Assembly: GCA_028455995.1 (NCBI GenBank)
Contig: JABELC010000001.1
Span: 856,501 to 920,500 of the forward strand
Origin: Scleromitrula shiraiana
Lineage: Eukaryota; Ascomycota; Leotiomycetes; Helotiales; Sclerotiniaceae
DNA length: 64,000 bases
Reading direction: 5' to 3'
Position 1 is the first letter of the stretch, and every line of letters starts with the position of its first letter. Below, piece by piece: positions 21,913 to 32,349 of this stretch. Position numbers and translations under genes: made by a program. The notes below the pieces were generated by a model. It was not told the DNA's origin. It made no database searches and saw only the letters and a program-made list of their open reading frames with translations.

Positions 21913-22810
21913 TTATCTTAAGCCCAACAAGAATTTTCCGCCACCCTCTTTACCATTCTCACCACCGCCACCTGGCAAGTAAGTAACATTAGGATTGCTT
22001 GCCAATGTCTGCGCAATCTCTCTACTAGCTTCAATTCTTCGAATCATGATCAACCCATCACCTGCCTTTGCAACAGCCTTGCTAATAGTATCGGCACTCT
22101 CTGCTTCACCCTCTGCTCGGATAACGTTTGCCTGTCTCTCCTGTTCTGCCTTCTCGACAATGAATCTAGCTCTCTCTGCATCTTGTTGTGCAATTTGCTT
22201 CTGTTCAACTGCTCGTGTGAACTCTTTTCCGAATGTCATGTGTGTAATTGAGACATCTTCGAGTGCGATGTTGAACTCTTGAGCTCGCTTTAAGAGATCT
22301 GTTCGGATACGGTTACTGACTGCTTCACGTTGGGTGATCAGCTCGGCGGCGTCGAATTGGGCGACAATGGATTTGAGGACTTCGTTTCCGATGGATGGGA
22401 GAACCCTCTCATCGTAATCTTGTCCCAAGTTCTATTATGAATCAGTTATATATTCTTGTAATGAACTATAGAGAAAAATAACCAACCTGGTAGATTTTAG
22501 GCAGTTGTTGAACTTCAGGTCTATGTAAAACTCTCAAAGTCAAGCTAACCATCTGCAAATCCTTGCTTCCTGTCGTTGTAGAGATATTCCTGGGCTTCGT
22601 GCGTACATCGTAGATGATGCTTCTCTGTAACCATGGGATCAAGAAATGTGTACCCTCAGTGACAACTGTATCCTTCACTCCGGACAGACGATCGAAGATA
22701 ACTGCTCGAGTTCCACCCTTAACATCATAAATGGAATTTGATACACCCCAAGCTACAAACGCAGCTGGGACAGCGAGTTTGTAAAGAGCAGCAGAAGCCT
22801 GGGCTGCCAT
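21913..22810 (-). CDS. PHB1: Prohibitin-1, 2 exons
   Basis: Predicted 280-residue SPFH-domain protein that forms the ring complex with prohibitin-2 in the mitochondrial inner membrane, where it chaperones respiratory subunits and restrains the m-AAA protease. Exons are 22810-22487 and 22431-21913; the 55-nt intron has a GTTGGT donor and ATAATAG acceptor in phase 0, joining LPKIYQ to NLGQDYDERVLPS. An N-terminal membrane anchor (LYKLAVPAAFVAWGVSNSIY) precedes the SPFH core (AVIFDRLSGVKDTVV, THFLIPWLQRSIIYDVRTKP, MVSLTLRVLHRPE) and the long C-terminal coiled coil (EKAEQERQANVIRAEGEAESA). The tail is Gly-rich. It is divergent from QCR8 with only 266 nt between start codons. Confidence 0.96.
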
Positions 22811-23076
22811 CTTCTCAATATGATATTGTTAATTAGATGGGGAATTTGGGAAATCGTAAAGGCGGGGAGGTTATCAAGAGAGCTTGGTCTCATAAGATGT
22901 TGATGCTGCTTGATAATTTGGGGTGAAGAATTTCGCGCTAGTACTACAGGGATGTACAAATCCTTGGCGGCGAAATGATCCGACGTCCGACTTCAGTCTT
23001 TAATTGTAGGAAGTTCGGATTTTGGTAACGAGACAACGAATTGATTCTTTAGTCAATATATCACACATCATTCAAG
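22811..23076. promoter_or_regulatory. Short bidirectional promoter shared by PHB1 and QCR8
   Basis: 266 nt separate the two start codons, so both 5' leaders and core promoters must fit here. I see no TATA box in a convincing position and no CCAAT. A GGCGGCGAAATGATCC stretch near 22970 is the most GC-rich part and a candidate for shared factor binding. That both genes encode mitochondrial inner-membrane proteins makes co-regulation plausible, but this is inferred. Confidence 0.55.
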
Positions 23077-23779
23077 ATGAAGCCAACTCAATTCTTGCGA
23101 TCCGGCGATGATAGGCCGTTCGGAAAATATGAAAAGTGAGTCAGCCTTGGACTGCAGCATGCCTGGGAGGGAGGAAGAATCTGCAAGGCCGTCTTTTGAG
23201 GTGGATGTTACGGATTGGAGACTAACGTTTATTCTTGCAGATACATGGGTGGATGGGGTCACTTTGGTGAGTCGAAAGACTTCTCTATTTACAATGCGAG
23301 CCCCCGCTTTACAACAACCACGGTTCCTTTCAAGGGTAGCAACCAGCCGCGCAGTGGTGGGGTAGAGCGGAGCGTGGCATAAAGGACAAGATATGGAGGA
23401 GAGGGGATATAGAAAATGGAGGATGTGGCTCATGTTATATACGGAGGCCATAGAGAGTTGAGATCAGATGGCTAATACCCATTTCCAACAGGCTCTCAAA
23501 CACAGAAAGGTGTCACTTCATACGCTATGAGCGCCAACCGCCAAAGACCATTTGCAGGTGCCTTGAACGCTGCTATCTTCAACACCTGGAGACGATTCCG
23601 TGGTCAAGTTCTTTACGTTGCACCACCATTTGTTGTCGCATACCTCGCTATGGAATGGGCTATTGAGAGGTTTGTTTCAACATGAGTGTTATATATTAGG
23701 ATGCATTCTAATCAACTTTTTTAGAAACGAATACTTGAACTCCAAGCCAGGAAGATTGGAGTTTGGTGATGCGGAATAA
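23077..23779 (+). CDS. QCR8: Ubiquinol-cytochrome c reductase subunit 8 (complex III), 4 exons
   Basis: Predicted 105-residue ubiquinone-binding subunit of the cytochrome bc1 complex. Exons are 23077-23135, 23241-23266, 23492-23669 and 23725-23779; the second exon is only 26 nt. Introns are 105, 225 and 55 nt with GTGAGT, GTGAGT and GTTTGT donors. The spliced protein runs MKPTQFLRSGDDRPFGKYEK, then YMGGWGHFGSQTQKGVTSYA, then SANRQRPFAGALNAAIFNTWRRF, a single membrane span (LYVAPPFVVAYLAMEWAIE) and the tail NEYLNSKPGRLEFGDAE. This pattern, with the Trp-Gly motif, QRPF and the membrane helix followed by a short matrix/intermembrane tail, is diagnostic of QCR8. Confidence 0.94.
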
Positions 23780-24355
23780 GGGGTTGCAAAACAAAAATAT
23801 GGCTACATGCTAAGCAGGGCTAAAATTGCGCTTAATCGGGTATCCAAATTCAAGACGTTTGATGGTTACCGATGGGCCGGCTGGGCAAGTTTTAGATTGA
23901 GAAATTGGAGTGTATAGTAGTAGACTGGACTTTGCAATGCATCATGGTTTTCAAAATTTCCATTGCCAGGCGTATGAATGTTGACTAATGAGAAGGAGCC
24001 TATTGGTTATGAGAACAACCATGATGCAGACTACCAGTGTGAGAATATTCTCTAGAAGCTGTTCATATATTCAATATAACAATAATGCATACTGTACTCA
24101 ATTGATAGTCATTCAGTATCGAATTCTAGAATGCTGATACTAATAATAAGTTGTATCTCTCAAAATTTTGATAAGAGCTCCGCTTAAGGACTAGCGCATT
24201 GACCTGCCGAATATTTTGAAAAAAAGTTCTAAACCCTCGATCTTGAATTTCACCGCGAGTCCTCAAAATTACAAAACCAGCCAATTACCATTTCCACCAT
24301 TTTTCAGTATTAATACTTTGTATATTTCCGCCAATTCATTGTCACAGAATTCATA
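23780..24355. other. Spacer between QCR8 and NHP2
   Basis: 576 nt between genes on the same strand, with the QCR8 3' end at the left and the NHP2 promoter and leader at the right. No open frame of interest and no notable repeat. Confidence 0.5.
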
Positions 24356-25095
24356 ATGGCCAAAGACAAGTCTGAAAAGCGCGACAAGAAGGAGAAGAAG
24401 GAGAAGAGAAGCGAGTCCGATGGTGTTAAGAAATCTTCCAAGAAGGACAAGAAGGCAAAGCTTAGTGAAGAAAATGTCGCAGCTGCCATTGCTGAAGTCT
24501 CCAAGGGTTCCGATGTCGAGATGGAGGTTGTTGTTACAGATGTAAACGCTGAAGCAGAGGTTAAACCTGTAGGAGCTTTGGTTCCGTTTGCAAACCCATT
24601 GGCAGACGAGAAGGCTGCAAAGAAGGTCCTTAAGAGTGTTAAGAAAGGTAATTTATTCCTCGAAGTTTCATTTTTGAACTGTCTTTTATTTTAAGAGTGT
24701 AAATAACTAATTGTTCGCCCACAGCTGCCAAGAACAAAACTCTCAAGCGCGGTGTCAAGGAAGTCGTAAAAGCACTCCGCAAATCTCCTCAAGGTGCTGG
24801 AATTACTTCATTCCCCGGTGTCGTCATCCTTGCTGCAGATATCTCCCCAATGGATGTTATCTCTCACATTCCAGTTCTGTGCGAAGATCACAACGTACCA
24901 TATATCTTCGTAACTAGCAGAGCCGAGTTGGGAGCAGCTGGTAACACAAAGAGACCTACGAGTGTGGTGATGGTATCGGAGGCGAGGACGGGCGCAAAGA
25001 AGGCGGAGAAGATTGAGGGCGAGGAGGAATATAAGGATGTTTATAAGGAATTGGTTAAGGTTGTGGAGAAGGAGGCGAGGAATGTTAGAGTATAA
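24356..25095 (+). CDS. NHP2: H/ACA ribonucleoprotein subunit NHP2, 2 exons
   Basis: Predicted 220-residue L7Ae-family protein of H/ACA snoRNPs, which guide pseudouridylation of rRNA with Cbf5, Nop10 and Gar1 in the nucleolus. Exons are 24356-24647 and 24725-25095; 77-nt intron with a GTAATT donor and CCACAG acceptor. The first 40 residues are Lys/Glu-rich (KRDKKEKKEKRS, KKSSKKDKKAK), a likely nuclear/nucleolar signal. The L7Ae fold begins near NPLADEKAAKKVLKSVKKAAK and contains LKRGVKEVVKALRKSPQGAG, VVILAADISPMDVISHIPVLCED, VPYIFVTSRAELGAA. The fungal N-terminal extension makes it longer than yeast Nhp2, and a Glu/Lys-rich C-terminal helix ends the protein. The last 130 nt are G-rich on the coding strand. 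Confidence 0.93.
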
Positions 25096-25444
25096 GGTGC
25101 ATGATATGATGTTGGAGAAAAATTTTCTTGCTGGTTGTGGTTTGGCTACAGATACACTCTCAGCTGTATCATATTGAGAGCATGTCTATTATGTTTGGAC
25201 ATTTCAATGGCGTTTATGAGTATGGGTATCGGTATGGAATAAAGAAAAAATGTCTGATTTGCTTTTACATCCCACATATTCGTGACAAATTGAGTGATAA
25301 TATTTATATTATAGGCTAAGGTCACGCAAGCTGTCTATCTAAGTTGTGTTTTTATATCCTGTGTTCCCAATTTTCAAATTTCCGATACACTTCCAACCCC
25401 ATTTTATCCCAACGCCTCAGTGGGCGAAAGAGCCTTTTCCTACA
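25096..25444. other. Convergent spacer between NHP2 and an uncharacterised gene
   Basis: 349 nt that should hold both 3' untranslated regions. Nothing else seen. Confidence 0.5.
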
Positions 25445-27618
25445 TTACTCATATCTTTCTGACCATGTTCTCTTCCTACCAAAAAAATGTTCCTCGAAAA
25501 TTTCATCATCACTTTCCACAACCTCTGATGTGTACTCAAAAGTATCACCAGTCGCATTACTCTTACTATCCACTTCAACCCCATCGATATCTTCCTCGGC
25601 CCTTTCTTCATTCGCCATCTCATGTTCCTTCACACTGGCGCCATCATCATGATCTTCAAGGCCCAATTTCACCTCATCCAATTCACCTATCCAACTATCA
25701 ACCCTTTTAATCTCCGTTTCCGCGTTATCAAACATTTCAGCCGCCACGATCGTTTTCGATTCCAGAGACTTGCAACTCTCCAATTTCTCTGCCGCTTTAT
25801 TGCAAGTCTCCTGCCATCTAGTACAATACTCGTCAATATCTTCAGCGATTTTTGGTATATCAGCTAGAGTTTGCTCCATTGGAGTAAGTTGATCTATCAA
25901 CTCTTTCCCTTTGGCGATTACGTCTGTGTATCCTTTACTGACTGCCGCTACAGTGTTTTCAAGATCCATAGTTGCTTGGTCTCGGAAAGTGCTCATGTAT
26001 ATCTCTTCTTCATTCGCTTCTCTCCTTTTTTCGGACTCTTTGGATTGAGATGAACTCTCAGCCTCATCATTCGTGTTTTTAGCACCTCCCCTTGCGTTAT
26101 TGTTGTTGGATGTCATTCCGTAAGACCATATTGCTTCGTTATCCGGATGATTCTCTTCGACTAGGCTCATTTGTTTAGGCTTCTCCTTATTCCCCCTACA
26201 TATTGCGTCAACATAGTTCTCAATTAGAACATCTGAAATTTCATACGGGCTCATTTCTATTCCGGTTCCGTTTCTCATAGAACTTGAAATATCAGGGACG
26301 ACTTGGTCTTTAACCGGAGTGGGTGGAAGAGGCCTCCTTGGTACTGGTGTTGGTGCTTGAAAGACCTTTGATTTCCGGGACCTCAAATGCTTGAAACGAG
26401 TTCGGGAGGTATTGGATTGCTTTGCTCTATTGGTCCGTTCAGTTGGTTTGGAATTATCTGGCATAGCTTGCTTGCCAACTGACACTGCCGATGGTTCTGT
26501 CGAGGGTGATAAAGACTGAACTGTTTCGTTATTTGGCTGCAATCCAGGTTCTCTCCTCGCTTTCCAGTCTGTGACTGGGTCTTTTGAAATTGTCACTCCC
26601 CCGAAACCCGATGCATTAGGTACCCGTTCATGCTCCCGGGGATTGGTTGGCCGTGCCACTGGTCCAAAAGGACTAGGTTGTGGGAGTGGAGGGTTTGAGT
26701 GACAAAGGAGGAACCTGCCCAAATCTTCCGAGGAAATGTATGAAGGTAAATGTGTTCTAGGAATTATTTGCATCGCAGTATGCAACCTCATTTGCGATGC
26801 CCGTGAAAATTGGCATCGTTCCTCCTTTCTGTAATCAGTTCCGCATGAACATCCAGACTGAAACCACAAGTGGGGTGCTTCATTATTGTTCAACTCCAGT
26901 TCTGCAATCGGCTGGCTCCATTTATACCTCAGTCCAAGCTCCTTTTGTTCAATCTTTATTCTAGTAGACCAAAGATCACTCAATAATTTTTCTGGCTCTG
27001 TTTCGATCCCGAAAATCCCAGCGTGTCCGCTAGACTGCTTTATACCAGGACCTCCAGCGATATCGAATGCTATTTGTTCACCCAAAACCATAGAAGCATG
27101 CATCAGGGCATCTTTACATTCCGAAAGATGTCCCATCAGGTGCAAATTGGGTTTTAAATAATGGTATGCATACGGATCTTTGTATAGCTCGGTTGGTTGA
27201 ATCAGTTCATCTGCCGTCCAAATACCCTTCATGCAATACTGATAGAAGTATTCCACAGTGGCAGCCGATCCAAAGGCAAGTAGAAGCCATCTCAGCATGA
27301 CAGACGATCGAATTCCACTACGCAACACCGGGTCGAGTCCATGTTGCTGATACCAGTCACTAAAAACTGCCTTAACATCTGGAATTCTGTCTGGATGTAA
27401 ACGCAAACTCAACTGTGCCTCTTCTAGATTTTCTAAAAATTCTGGCGTATTAGTATGCCGTTTGAGGTGGCGTACTAGAAAGCTATCACGCCCGGGGTCC
27501 GAGTCAGATGTTCCTGCTGCTCCTATTAAGTTGTCAGAGAAGTCCATGCTTTTACTTGAGAAGTTCTTTGGGTATATATCTTACCAAAGATCTTGAAGGG
27601 GGAGTTATTGTCAGCCAT
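25445..27618 (-). CDS. Uncharacterised 703-residue protein, 2 exons predicted
   Basis: The long exon is 27522-25445. It has an in-frame ATG at 27547, but a better model starts at 27618: ATG GCT GAC ... TTT G (27618-27585), a 62-nt intron (GTAAGA donor, CTGAC branch, TTAATAG acceptor), then GGAGCAGCAGG in frame, giving MADNNSPFKIFGAAGTSDSD. The first 250 residues look globular (FLVRHLKRHTNTPEFLENL, VFSDWYQQHGLDP, YHYLKPNLHLMGHLSECKD), with a Cys-rich CSCGTDYRKEERC that might bind metal. A disordered, basic Pro/Ser/Thr middle follows, then a predicted coiled coil (about 560-650) and an acidic C-terminal tail. I do not recognise the family; it may be lineage-specific. It converges on NHP2. Confidence 0.65.
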
Positions 27619-28122
27619 GTTTGTTGAAACTCGAGAGCTATCAAATGCTGCTGTTAAAACCTTGATACTTCGTTTTGTGTTTGTTGTTTATGGGTTCTCG
27701 GAGATGTTTTCTTGCAGATAGAAATATAGTAAAGGATTGTCTTGATGTGAGTAAATATTATTTTTTGGTGATTGTTCATACATTATAAGTAGTCATTGGT
27801 GTATTGATTCATGAATCATATTCGTTCGTCACTTCTCAGAAGAAAGAATTTGTAACGTTATATTATTCGTTTTGATTTCAGATAATCATATAGTTTGACG
27901 GAATATCAATTAATTTAAACCTTCGATTTTTTACTTAAAATTAAATAATTAAGATACAAATTCAAAGACGGTGCATGGATTGATGATACACCTCCTCGTT
28001 GTTGCCACGGATAACTTATGAATAACCTTTTTGATTTTGTGAACAATCATTTCTGTGACGAATGTTATTTTAGCTGTACATGTTCAACTCCCGAAAAACA
28101 CAATGAAAAAACTCCCTTATGA
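27619..28122. other. Spacer between two uncharacterised leftward genes
   Basis: 504 nt of AT-rich DNA containing the promoter of the 703-residue gene and the 3' end of the next. No gene or repeat seen. Confidence 0.5.
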
Positions 28123-28875
28123 CTATCCAGCAACACTTATGGATGAGAGAAAACGATGTAATTCTGCCTCGGGCTTCTGGTACTTAGGCTTCTGATCCTT
28201 AGACTTGTCACTCTCAGGCTCATGATTCTCAAGTTTCCACTCCTTAGACTTAGGATACTTGCGATTCCTAGACTTGGAAATCCTATATTCATAATTTCTA
28301 GAAGTGGAGTCTTCAGAATCATAGTTTTCAGGATCATAGCCTTCAAGACCAAGGTTCGTAAACTTTTTGGGCTTATAGTTCTTGGGCCTATGTTTCCTAC
28401 GCTTGCGATTCCTAGGATTGTAAGTCTTAAACTCATGAGTCTCGGGCCCGTGATCCTTATGATCATTCTTTTCGAAATCAGAATTCGTGGTATTAGGCTC
28501 CAATACTGGTGATATTCCGGCACCATCTGCTACAATGGGTCCTTGTTGGGATGCGATGTCGTCCCCACCAGATTCTAGTCGGGGTTCATCTTCGTTGCGA
28601 GCGAGAATGCAATCGTTACTTATGTCGGTGACCGAGTCATACTGATTGGAAGAAACACTTTTATTATCGTCGTCCGGAGCTCCATTATCGGCCGCATTCA
28701 AAGCCAAAGCCAAAGCCAAAGAAGCGGTGCGCTCAATGCTATGATAATTGCCTACAAACAATTAGGGTTCATGCAACCACATCATGAACGAGGAGTATTC
28801 ACCAGCGAGAATACAGAAACGATTGCTGATGTATCTGCCAGAGTAATTGCCAAAGTTATCAATGCGAGTTGACAT
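28123..28875 (-). CDS. Uncharacterised protein with degenerate short charged repeats, 2 exons
   Basis: Predicted 233-residue protein. Exon 1 is 28875-28803 (MSTRIDNFGNYSGRYISNRF then CILA) and exon 2 is 28751-28123; the 51-nt intron has a GTGAAT donor and TTTGTAG acceptor, with the Gly codon split. The long exon has no ATG that would include the SIERTASLALALALNAADN region, which supports the extra exon. The N-terminal half is Asp/Ser/Asn-rich. The C-terminal half (from about residue 130) is a degenerate repeat of about 5-6 residues built on Pro, Lys/Arg/Glu, Asn/Ser, Tyr/Arg, for example KTYNPRN, RPKNYKPKKF, YDPENYDSED, ISKSRNRKYPKSKE, DKSKDQKPKYQKPE. No signal peptide or membrane span. The family is not known to me, and its distribution may be narrow. 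Confidence 0.5.
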
Positions 28876-29345
28876 GTTCGCTGTGCCTTTTTTGCCGAGG
28901 AGGGGGTTTTTTTATATTTTTAACTGCCAACACGATCAGCATCGAGGAAGGATATGAGGGGTGAGAGCTATAAACTTCACTTACATTATGTATAATGTCT
29001 AAGACAATGCAATAACAATAGTATACAGCTGTATGTAGTATAGAGCAACGTTTTCTAGAAATTTGAAGTACAAGGCAAAGTAAAGCATGGATGTATGACT
29101 ATGTGTGAGAAGAAAGGATAACAGATAAAAAAATAAACATAAATGTTGAGGCGAAGTGGTAGATGTTTACCAAATGCGGTATAAGGCTCCTTCCTTTCTT
29201 CGAAATCGAATACTTTCAGTTGTAGAAGGCATCGACAACAAAATACAGAAAATCGCTTTATAAGTGAGATCAACAGAGACCAGGAAGCTTTTAGCGCTTT
29301 GTGGATAATGAATTGATATTTGGAAAGAGCTGGGTATATACAAAG
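28876..29345. other. Spacer upstream of the repeat-protein gene and downstream of GEP3
   Basis: 470 nt with no supportable gene. An A/T-rich block near 29040-29140 probably belongs to the GEP3 3' region. Confidence 0.45.
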
Positions 29346-31352
29346 TTATATCGATTGCCTTCTTGCCATCTTTTCTTTCTTCTTAGCACCCTTCATACTC
29401 TTTCTTGGTCTCCCCTTAGTTGCCGCAGACTTCTTGACACAATATAACCAAGCATTCATAGGTTTCCTAGCAGCAATAAATTTTCCATCCGGTGTAAATA
29501 CTTCTACGGAAGGCCAAGATGAATCATCTTCGGTTTCTGCTTCATTCCAGCTCCTGATGTTTTCCGATTCCGTCGTTCTCATGCTACGTCTCTTACTGAC
29601 CTGTGCAACTAACTCGATCCATCCACAGCCTTCTATGAGAATATCTGTGGATAGAACCTTGTAGGGGAGTTGGTCTACCTTGAGTCCTACAGCGGATGAA
29701 GCGGTGATGGGTCCCGTTCTTTGCTTCGTCACATCCCATTTCAGAGGAAAGATACCAGCTGATGTGATTTTTTCCTCTGTTCCAGGAAGACTAATGTTTT
29801 CCACATTCGATTCTCTGGTTCGTGTTTGGATACCAATAGCTTTTTCGGTCGATGTCAAATGAGGGTTTACAGGTGTGAAAGCATATGCTAGCAAAACAAC
29901 ATCTGGAGAGGTGGGAGTAATGCGAATAAAACCACCAAGAAGTATCGATTGGCCAGGCTTAATAACTTGTTGCTCTGGTTTTACCCTAGAACGCATCACA
30001 AGTGATGATCTATGTTCTTGTTGCACATGAAGTTCGAGATCGCCGCGTGATAATCCAGGCAGATCGATCAACTCGCCTTTTCCATTCCCAAAAGGTATTC
30101 TAATTGGTGATGCAGTTGTGCCGGGGAGAGAAGAAACAAGTGGCATCGATGGATAACTCGTCTCTTCTTGTGCAGGAGGAAGAAGTGAAACTTTGTCCGG
30201 TGTTTCGTCTCCGTCTTCCCGAACATTGAGATCCTCCTCTTCCGATTCTACAGCCATCGATTTATATGTGGTCAAAGGAGCATCCTCCACGTTGTGCTCG
30301 GTTAATTCTTCAGTCACCGATAAAGGTTTTCCAGTAATAACTTTCGCACTTCTGCCTTTCGGAAAGACATTCTGGAAAAGCTGGCTCTTACCCACATTAA
30401 CCTTCCCAACCATCCAATTACCTCCGCCCCTTGAGTAGATATCCTCCTTCAACTGAGTCGTCCACCAACCCCTCACTGCACTAACGCATCTAACATTTCC
30501 TAATCTTACATCTCTCCCTGACCTTCCTAAAATATCACGCAGAACACTCGTTAAGTAAGGCATCATCGAATCAACCTGAGTCTTTAACGGTGCTAAAAGA
30601 TCCGATCTTGTGATTATAAAACTAAGTTCTGTTTTTCTTCCACCATAATACCTGCTTGTTTTTGATCTCCTATTTTGTGATCTTAATGGTGCTAAGTTTA
30701 GGGTTCTGGTCAAGGCGGGAATAAATGACATTGGAAAATCGGCAGCATCAATGACATGATAGATATGGTTGTATTTATATGGTGACTCATAAATAGTTTG
30801 TTCTAAAGCGTGTATAGATGGATGGTGTATTGAAACGCCCATTTCATGGTGCTTGAGATTGTGGCATCGATCGCATACAGGAGGTTCTCTTGAGGTAGTT
30901 GACGAGACGGGCTTTTCCATTCCCAATGTCTCCAGGATCTTTTCATCGACATTTTCCAGAGCTTTTTTAACTATCTCTTCCTCCTCAATATCTATGTATT
31001 TAGGTATCGCTCCTAAATACTCCTTCACGGATCTCCTTGTCAAGGAATAATAACCCGCTTCATCTTTGGTAACCGTTTGCGACAACGCTCCACAACCAAC
31101 ACATAATGTTGGCAATTTAGCTGGAATCGATACCGGCGTAGAAGGTGCAGGTTCTAGTATCTGTTGACTCTGCGACTGAATAAATCTTCGTCGTATTCGA
31201 ACATCATTCTTTGCTTGACCAACGGAATGTCTTGTATACTGCAAACTTCGAGCAAGTCCCGGGCAAAGAAACGTAGGTATCTCCGCAACTGCTACGCATT
31301 CCGCTTGTCTTGTAATTCTTAAGGCAAGTCTGCCAGGCATAGAGAGTGGCAT
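29346..31352 (-). CDS. GEP3: Mitoribosome-assembly GTPase GEP3 (YqeH-like), single exon
   Basis: Predicted 668-residue mitochondrial protein, intronless. The yeast orthologue GEP3 (genetic interactor of prohibitins 3) acts in maturation of the small mitoribosomal subunit. It has an Arg-rich N-terminus without acidic residues for about 15 positions (presequence-like), a zinc-binding pair CVGCG (Cys84, Cys87) and CDRCH (Cys160, Cys163), and a circularly permuted GTPase domain: the G4 motif TRSD (248-251), G5 VSA (290-292), then the P-loop GKVNVGKS (316-323) and G3 DLPGL (430-434). That order is the signature of the YqeH group. An acidic insertion (ESEEEDLNVREDGDETPD, about 369-386) sits between P-loop and G3. 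The C-terminus is basic. It is divergent from MRP49, 270 nt apart. Confidence 0.9.
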   Translation of the reverse strand: MPLSMPGRLALRITRQAECVAVAEIPTFLCPGLARSLQYTRHSVGQAKNDVRIRRRFIQSQSQQILEPAPSTPVSIPAKLPTLCVGCGALSQTVTKDEAGYYSLTRRSVKEYLGAIPKYIDIEEEEIVKKALENVDEKILETLGMEKPVSSTTSREPPVCDRCHNLKHHEMGVSIHHPSIHALEQTIYESPYKYNHIYHVIDAADFPMSFIPALTRTLNLAPLRSQNRRSKTSRYYGGRKTELSFIITRSDLLAPLKTQVDSMMPYLTSVLRDILGRSGRDVRLGNVRCVSAVRGWWTTQLKEDIYSRGGGNWMVGKVNVGKSQLFQNVFPKGRSAKVITGKPLSVTEELTEHNVEDAPLTTYKSMAVESEEEDLNVREDGDETPDKVSLLPPAQEETSYPSMPLVSSLPGTTASPIRIPFGNGKGELIDLPGLSRGDLELHVQQEHRSSLVMRSRVKPEQQVIKPGQSILLGGFIRITPTSPDVVLLAYAFTPVNPHLTSTEKAIGIQTRTRESNVENISLPGTEEKITSAGIFPLKWDVTKQRTGPITASSAVGLKVDQLPYKVLSTDILIEGCGWIELVAQVSKRRSMRTTESENIRSWNEAETEDDSSWPSVEVFTPDGKFIAARKPMNAWLYCVKKSAATKGRPRKSMKGAKKKEKMARRQSI

Positions 31353-31622
31353 ATCAAATTATGACAAATGTACATATTTGGAAAATACTTCCACTCCGCT
31401 GGCTACTTTAGAGCTGGTGGAGAGGTGTAGAAATTCGATATTTCAAAAAATAATTTTGTCGGAGGTCGGAATTTAGGATTGACAGGGGTCAGATCTAGCC
31501 TTTGAATCTCAAAATAATTCTCAAAATGAAGTATCATCTCCATCTTCAAGCTTCAAGCTTCAACCCCACGAATTTGTAAAATATAATCGTTTGTTGAGCT
31601 CATCACTATTCCTATAGACACG
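31353..31622. promoter_or_regulatory. Short bidirectional promoter between GEP3 and MRP49
   Basis: 270 nt between the two start codons. It contains three tandem copies of CTTCAAG (about 31543-31562), the only clear repeated element. Both products act in the mitochondrial ribosome, so a shared control region is plausible but not shown. Confidence 0.5.
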
Positions 31623-32349
31623 ATGGTGAACATAATAAAGCGTATGACAAAGCTTAGAGCAGTAAGTTACGAAAGTCCACCTCAAGGATCAATCGCAAAA
31701 GCTAATACCTTACATAGAAGGTACATTCTATTCCCCTCACAGCAACCTCTACGATGAGAATGTGCAATTGACCTTTCTATTCAGTTGCTCGACATACGCT
31801 TAGGGCCCGGCGCAGCAATACTTCCATCGGAGGTTGAAAGAATACATATGGATTTTGCTTTTGCGATGAACGATGGCCATATGGGTCCAAGGTATATCGC
31901 CTGCCCCTCATATCCACCTCTCCAATAACACCTACTTGCAAACATACTTACACTTCAACAGGAAATTCTGGCGCAATTGTCTTCCCCGTTTAAAATACCA
32001 CAACCCTGCCATCCCCATGACAGTCAGCCGCACAACCGACCAAAGCGGCCCCGCGCTCATGACCGTCACATTCGCCTCCTCCACGACCCCTTCCATCCGA
32101 GAAATCAACATGAAGCACCGCACCGATAGCGAGATTCTTGCGCAACTAATCGAACTCACAAAAGCAAAACCCGTATATGCCACCACCGAAGAACAGCAAC
32201 AGTTAAAAGATATGGCGGAACAGCAAGCGCGAAGCGCGAAAGATGCTGCGTTGAGGGCGAGGGTTAATGCGGAGAGGAGGAGGGAACAGGCGATTTTGAC
32301 GCAGGCTAGAGGAGAGGTGGCTGCTGCTGCTGCTGCTAGTGAGGCTTAA
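31623..32349 (+). CDS. MRP49: Mitochondrial large-subunit ribosomal protein MRP49 (mL61), 3 exons
   Basis: Predicted 177-residue protein. Exons are 31623-31661, 31785-31891 and 31962-32349; introns of 123 nt (GTAAGT donor) and 70 nt (GTATAT donor). Spliced, it begins MVNIIKRMTKLRALLDIRLG, PGAAILPSEVERIHMDFAF, then GHMGPRKFWRNCLPRLKYHN, PAIPMTVSR. The FWRNCLPRLKYHNP segment and the following strand and helix are the L51/S25/CI-B8 (thioredoxin-like) domain found in MRP49 of fungi. The C-terminal 60 residues form a Gln/Ala/Arg helix ending in an Ala run encoded by GCT repeats. The third exon is C-rich at its start and G-rich at its end. Confidence 0.88.
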
